Positions 6,260-7,865 of a stretch of DNA of 7,865 bases are shown here, piece after piece. This DNA comes from RGIG8700 sp045648505 (GTDB lineage: Bacteria; Bacillota; Clostridia; RGIG6154). Positions within the stretch are counted from its first letter, which is position 1; each line of letters begins with the position of its first letter. Under the pieces are notes generated by a model. That model ran no database searches, had not been told where the DNA came from, and saw only the letters and a program-made list of their open reading frames with translations. The position numbers were made by a program, and so were the translations under genes. The stretch covers positions 1 to 7,865 of the forward strand of contig JAZROD010000042.1 of assembly GCA_045648505.1 (NCBI GenBank), read 5' to 3'.

Positions 6260-7019
6260 AGTAGGTCTTGCAGTAATTATCGTAGGTGATGACCCTGCAT
6301 CAAGAGTGTATGTAAACAACAAGAAAAAAGCTTGCGAGGCTTGTGAAATATATTCAGAAGAATATGCACTCCCTGCTGAGACACAGGAAGCAGAAGTTTT
6401 AGAGCTTATTGATTCTTTGAACAAAAGAGATGACATTTCAGGTATTTTAGTTCAGCTTCCACTTCCAAAACACATTGACGAAAAGAAGGTTATCAACTCA
6501 ATCATTCCTGAAAAAGATGTTGATGCTTTCCATCCTGTAAATGTTGGTAAAATTATGATTGGTGATTTTGATTTCCTCCCTTGCACACCTGCAGGCGTTA
6601 TGGAGCTTATCAAAGAAACAGGCATTGAAATTTCAGGTAAAGAATGTGTAGTTCTTGGCAGAAGCAACATCGTAGGTAAGCCACAGGCTATGCTTCTTCT
6701 CCACGAAAACGGCACAGTTACAATCTGCCACTCAAGAACAAAAGACTTAAAAGAAGTTACAAAGAGAGCAGAAATCTTGGTTGCCGCAGTTGGTATTCCA
6801 AAATTTGTTAAAGCAGATATGGTTAAAGAAGGCGCAGTTGTTATCGATGTTGGTATCAACAGAGATGAAAACGGTAAACTCTGCGGAGATGTTGACTTTG
6901 ACGATGTGGAAAAGGTTGCATCAGCAATCACTCCTGTACCGGGCGGTGTAGGACCGATGACGATTGCGATGTTGATGAGAAACACACTCACCGCAGCTAA
7001 GAAAATGCACAATGCATAA
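6168..7019 (+). CDS. folD: Bifunctional methylenetetrahydrofolate dehydrogenase / methenyltetrahydrofolate cyclohydrolase FolD
   Basis: FolD interconverts 5,10-methylene-THF, 5,10-methenyl-THF and 10-formyl-THF using NADP(H), supplying one-carbon units in the cytoplasm. The 283-residue protein is complete. The catalytic block DDPASRVYVNNKKKACE (41-57) carries Tyr48 and the catalytic Lys52. GILVQLPLP (92-100, Gln96) and PEKDVDAFHPVN (114-125, Asp119) complete the active site. The cofactor domain shows GRSNIVGKP (164-172), TICHSRT (185-191) and VAAVGIP (205-211). The signature TPVPGGVGPMT spans 255-265. ATG 6168 has AGGAG (6154-6158) 9 nt upstream and starts 92 bases inside ygiQ. The C-terminal residues Met280-His-Asn-Ala283 and the TAA stop are encoded by the first two heptads of a tandem repeat, so the end of this protein was shaped by the repeat. 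Identity is essentially certain. Confidence 0.98.
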   Translation: MAMIIDGKKVSARIKEEVRQEVVALKGKGVKVGLAVIIVGDDPASRVYVNNKKKACEACEIYSEEYALPAETQEAEVLELIDSLNKRDDISGILVQLPLPKHIDEKKVINSIIPEKDVDAFHPVNVGKIMIGDFDFLPCTPAGVMELIKETGIEISGKECVVLGRSNIVGKPQAMLLLHENGTVTICHSRTKDLKEVTKRAEILVAAVGIPKFVKADMVKEGAVVIDVGINRDENGKLCGDVDFDDVEKVASAITPVPGGVGPMTIAMLMRNTLTAAKKMHNA

Positions 7020-7035
7020 TTCACAATGCACAATT
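7006..7035 (+). repeat. Heptanucleotide tandem repeat, copy B (4 units), spanning the folD stop
   Basis: Four contiguous heptads are seen: TGCACAA (7006), TGCATAA (7013), TTCACAA (7020) and TGCACAA (7027), then TT. The folD stop TAA (7017-7019) is the last three bases of the second unit, which differs from the common unit by a C-to-T change. It is the same element, in the same orientation relative to the gene, as copies A and C. Confidence 0.9.
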
Positions 7036-7042
7036 GTTGAAG

Positions 7043-7062
7043 CTTTTCGCAAAAGCGAAAAG
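7043..7062 (+). other. Hairpin between folD and rdgB (possible weak terminator or attenuator)
   Basis: CTTTTCGC (7043-7050) and GCGAAAAG (7055-7062) form a perfect 8-bp stem with an AAAA loop. The following ACTCTTATTT is only moderately T-rich, so termination would be inefficient. No good promoter is visible between it and rdgB, so partial read-through from folD is the simplest expectation. Confidence 0.55.
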
Positions 7063-7064
7063 AC

Positions 7065-7079
7065 TCTTATTTCATAAGA
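7065..7079 (+). other. Short AT-rich hairpin directly before the rdgB ribosome binding site
   Basis: TCTTAT (7065-7070) and ATAAGA (7074-7079) form a 6-bp stem with a TTC loop, ending 3 nt before GGAG (7083-7086). It is thermodynamically weak and may be chance, but it stands between the stronger 7043-7062 hairpin and the rdgB start. Confidence 0.35.
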
Positions 7080-7092
7080 ATTGGAGAAAAAA

Positions 7093-7677
7093 ATGGAAAT
7101 TTTACTTGCAACAAACAATCAGGGCAAGGTTCGTGAAATGAAAGAAATGCTCGGTGAAATGGGAATTACCGTTTATTCTTTAAAAGACAAAGGCATTGTG
7201 GCAGATGTTGAAGAAGACGGCACAACCTTTGAAGAAAATGCAATAAAAAAAGCATCTGAAATCAGCAAGATTTCAGGAATGATTACAGTTTCTGATGATT
7301 CAGGCATAGAGATTTATGCCCTTGATATGAGACCGGGTATTTATTCTGCAAGATATGCAGGAGAAAACCCTACAGATGAAGAAATGTGTGCCAAGGTTTT
7401 AGAAGAAATGGAAGGAAAGACCGACAGACGCGCAAGATATGTTTCTGTTGTTGCCCTTGTATATCCTGACGGAAAAACTGAAACCTTCAGAGGTGAATGC
7501 TACGGCACATTAACTCACGAAAGAATAGGAACAGAAGGCTTTGGCTATGACCCTATTTTCTTCTATGAAGATTTCGGCAAAACCCTTGGTGAGGTTTCAC
7601 TTGAAAAGAAAAACACCATAAGCCACAGAGCAAAGGCACTTAAGCTTTTAAAAGAATATTTAAAAGATAATTCATAA
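7093..7677 (+). CDS. rdgB: dITP/XTP pyrophosphatase (RdgB/HAM1 family)
   Basis: This house-cleaning enzyme hydrolyses non-canonical purine nucleoside triphosphates (dITP, ITP, XTP) to the monophosphate and pyrophosphate, keeping them out of DNA and RNA. The 194-residue protein is full length. It has the N-terminal LATNNQGK (5-12), TFEENAIKKA (45-54), VSDDSGIEI (66-74) with catalytic Asp69, RPGIYSARYAG (80-90), GFGYDPIF (149-156) and SHRAKA (177-182). ATG 7093 follows GGAG (7083-7086) by 6 nt and places the nucleotide-binding LATNN motif at the expected distance from the N-terminus; an in-frame TTG at 7081 overlaps the ribosome binding site and is rejected. It lies 73 nt after folD on the same strand. 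Its stop codon is in the first unit of heptad repeat copy C. A strong terminator follows about 95 nt downstream. Confidence 0.96.
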   Translation: MEILLATNNQGKVREMKEMLGEMGITVYSLKDKGIVADVEEDGTTFEENAIKKASEISKISGMITVSDDSGIEIYALDMRPGIYSARYAGENPTDEEMCAKVLEEMEGKTDRRARYVSVVALVYPDGKTETFRGECYGTLTHERIGTEGFGYDPIFFYEDFGKTLGEVSLEKKNTISHRAKALKLLKEYLKDNS

Positions 7678-7699
7678 TTCACAATGCACAATTCACAAT
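7671..7699 (+). repeat. Heptanucleotide tandem repeat, copy C (4 units), spanning the rdgB stop
   Basis: Four heptads are seen: TTCATAA (7671), TTCACAA (7678), TGCACAA (7685) and TTCACAA (7692). The rdgB stop TAA (7675-7677) is the last three bases of the first unit, the same register as the folD stop in copy B. The array ends 26 nt before the candidate insertion-sequence terminus at 7725. Confidence 0.9.
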
Positions 7700-7770
7700 G
7701 AATGAAAAAAGCTGAACGAAATTATGAAGTGAACCCCATTTAGTTCACAAAAAATAAAAACTGGCGCGAG

Positions 7771-7807
7771 AAAAACAGGGAGAGGAAGTTACCTCTTCCT
7801 GTTTTTT
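7771..7807 (+). terminator. Strong intrinsic terminator downstream of rdgB, probably bidirectional
   Basis: A 15-bp stem pairs 7771-7785 with 7792-7806, containing one G-T wobble, around a 6-nt loop (7786-7791). It is followed on the plus strand by the T-run 7802-7807. The left arm begins with five A's, which become a U-run on the minus strand, so it can also stop transcripts from the right. It probably ends the ygiQ-folD-rdgB transcript. It may belong to the insertion sequence, because the stop codon of the minus-strand frame lies in its loop. Confidence 0.88.
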
Positions 7808-7865
7808 AATCTTGTTGAATTGTAGAAAATTAACCAATCTTCAACGAGTAGTAGATATTCTTCAA
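7789..7865 (-). CDS. C-terminal fragment of a possible transposase (runs off right edge)
   Basis: A minus-strand frame is open from the right edge to TAA at 7791-7789. Only 24 complete residues are visible, reading EEYLLLVEDWLIFYNSTRL followed by a basic end. The pattern of hydrophobics, Phe-Tyr-Asn, two residues, then Arg matches the C-terminal end of DDE integrase-core transposases of the IS3 type. The usual further 10-20 residues after the YN-x-x-R motif are missing, so the gene may be truncated or frameshifted. Its last codons form the right arm of the terminator stem. The fragment is too short for certainty and could be chance, although the IS-like terminus nearby supports it. Confidence 0.35.
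   Translation of the reverse strand, partial: EEYLLLVEDWLIFYNSTRLKNRKR

Larger units (their letters stand above)
7725..7865 (-). mobile_element. Candidate end of an IS3-family-like (IS150-type) insertion sequence, continuing past the right edge
   Basis: TGAAGTGAACCCC (7725-7737) followed by ATTTAGTTCAC resembles from memory the terminal repeats of the IS150 group of IS3, which begin TG and contain a CCCC block followed by A/T and GTT. Within it GTGAAC (7729-7734) and GTTCAC (7743-7748) form an inverted repeat. Beyond it a minus-strand reading frame with a transposase-like C-terminal motif stops at 7789, about 64 bp from the terminus, a typical distance for orfB. The other end and any target duplication lie outside the window, so the call rests on two weak signals that agree. 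Confidence 0.4.

Noticed and set aside
6131..6436. Minus-strand open frame of 101 codons opposite the ygiQ/folD junction
   Set aside because: It is antisense to two well-supported genes and its Ser/Thr/Phe-rich composition is that of a shadow frame.
6452..7033. Long minus-strand open frame (193 codons) opposite folD
   Set aside because: It lies wholly antisense to the highly conserved folD gene, its Ser/Thr/Pro/Ile-rich product matches no family I know, and it lacks a convincing ribosome binding site.
7006..7035. CRISPR-like array
   Set aside because: The units are contiguous 7-bp tandems without spacers, so this is a simple tandem repeat.
7081..7092. TTG start giving RdgB four extra residues
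   Set aside because: The TTG is part of the ribosome binding site region (GGAG 7083-7086); the ATG at 7093 fits spacing and the family N-terminus.
7696..7714. Tiny frame ATGAATGAAAAAAGCTGA after rdgB
   Set aside because: It encodes five residues only and has no ribosome binding site.

Overview
The window looks like chromosomal DNA of an AT-rich, low-GC Gram-positive anaerobe of the Clostridia type. Strong GGAGG-type ribosome binding sites, TTGNNN/TATAAT promoters, lysine- and glutamate-rich proteins with A/T-ending codons, and a catabolic gene cluster of gut-Clostridia style all point that way. The exact genus cannot be read from the sequence.

Left half (1-3385, minus strand): a four-gene catabolic operon transcribed right to left. 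The order is a TIM-barrel sugar isomerase/epimerase-like protein (3385-2570), a Gfo/Idh/MocA oxidoreductase (2567-1449, start 2 nt after the previous stop), a second TIM-barrel isomerase-like protein (1401-616), and the N-terminal half of mannonate dehydratase UxuA (558 to beyond base 1). UxuA links the operon to hexuronate or aldonate breakdown toward 2-keto-3-deoxygluconate. The oxidoreductase plus two isomerase-fold proteins resembles the enzyme pairing of 3-keto-glycoside cleavage systems, so the true substrate is open. A 117-bp divergent region (3386-3502) separates the operon from an AraC-family regulator (3503-4312, TTG start), the likely local controller.

Right half (4305-7677, plus strand): a housekeeping run. 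ygiQ (radical SAM) has its own extended -10 promoter, whose -35 box lies in the last codons of the regulator gene. folD starts 92 bases inside the 3' end of ygiQ. rdgB (dITP/XTP pyrophosphatase) follows after a 73-nt gap with a repeat and two hairpins. A strong hairpin terminator sits at 7771-7807.

Right edge (about 7725-7865): a TG-starting sequence resembling an IS3-family (IS150-like) terminal repeat, followed by a minus-strand reading frame with a transposase-like C-terminal motif. This is probably the end of an insertion sequence.

The most unusual structural signal is a 7-bp tandem repeat (TKCACAA on the coding strand, about four units) directly at the 3' ends of three genes. In each case the TAA stop codon falls in the same register of the heptad. 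A separate GC-rich inverted repeat (585-606) sits just upstream of uxuA. No tRNA, rRNA, CRISPR array or riboswitch was recognised, and no gene-free stretch exceeds 300 bases.
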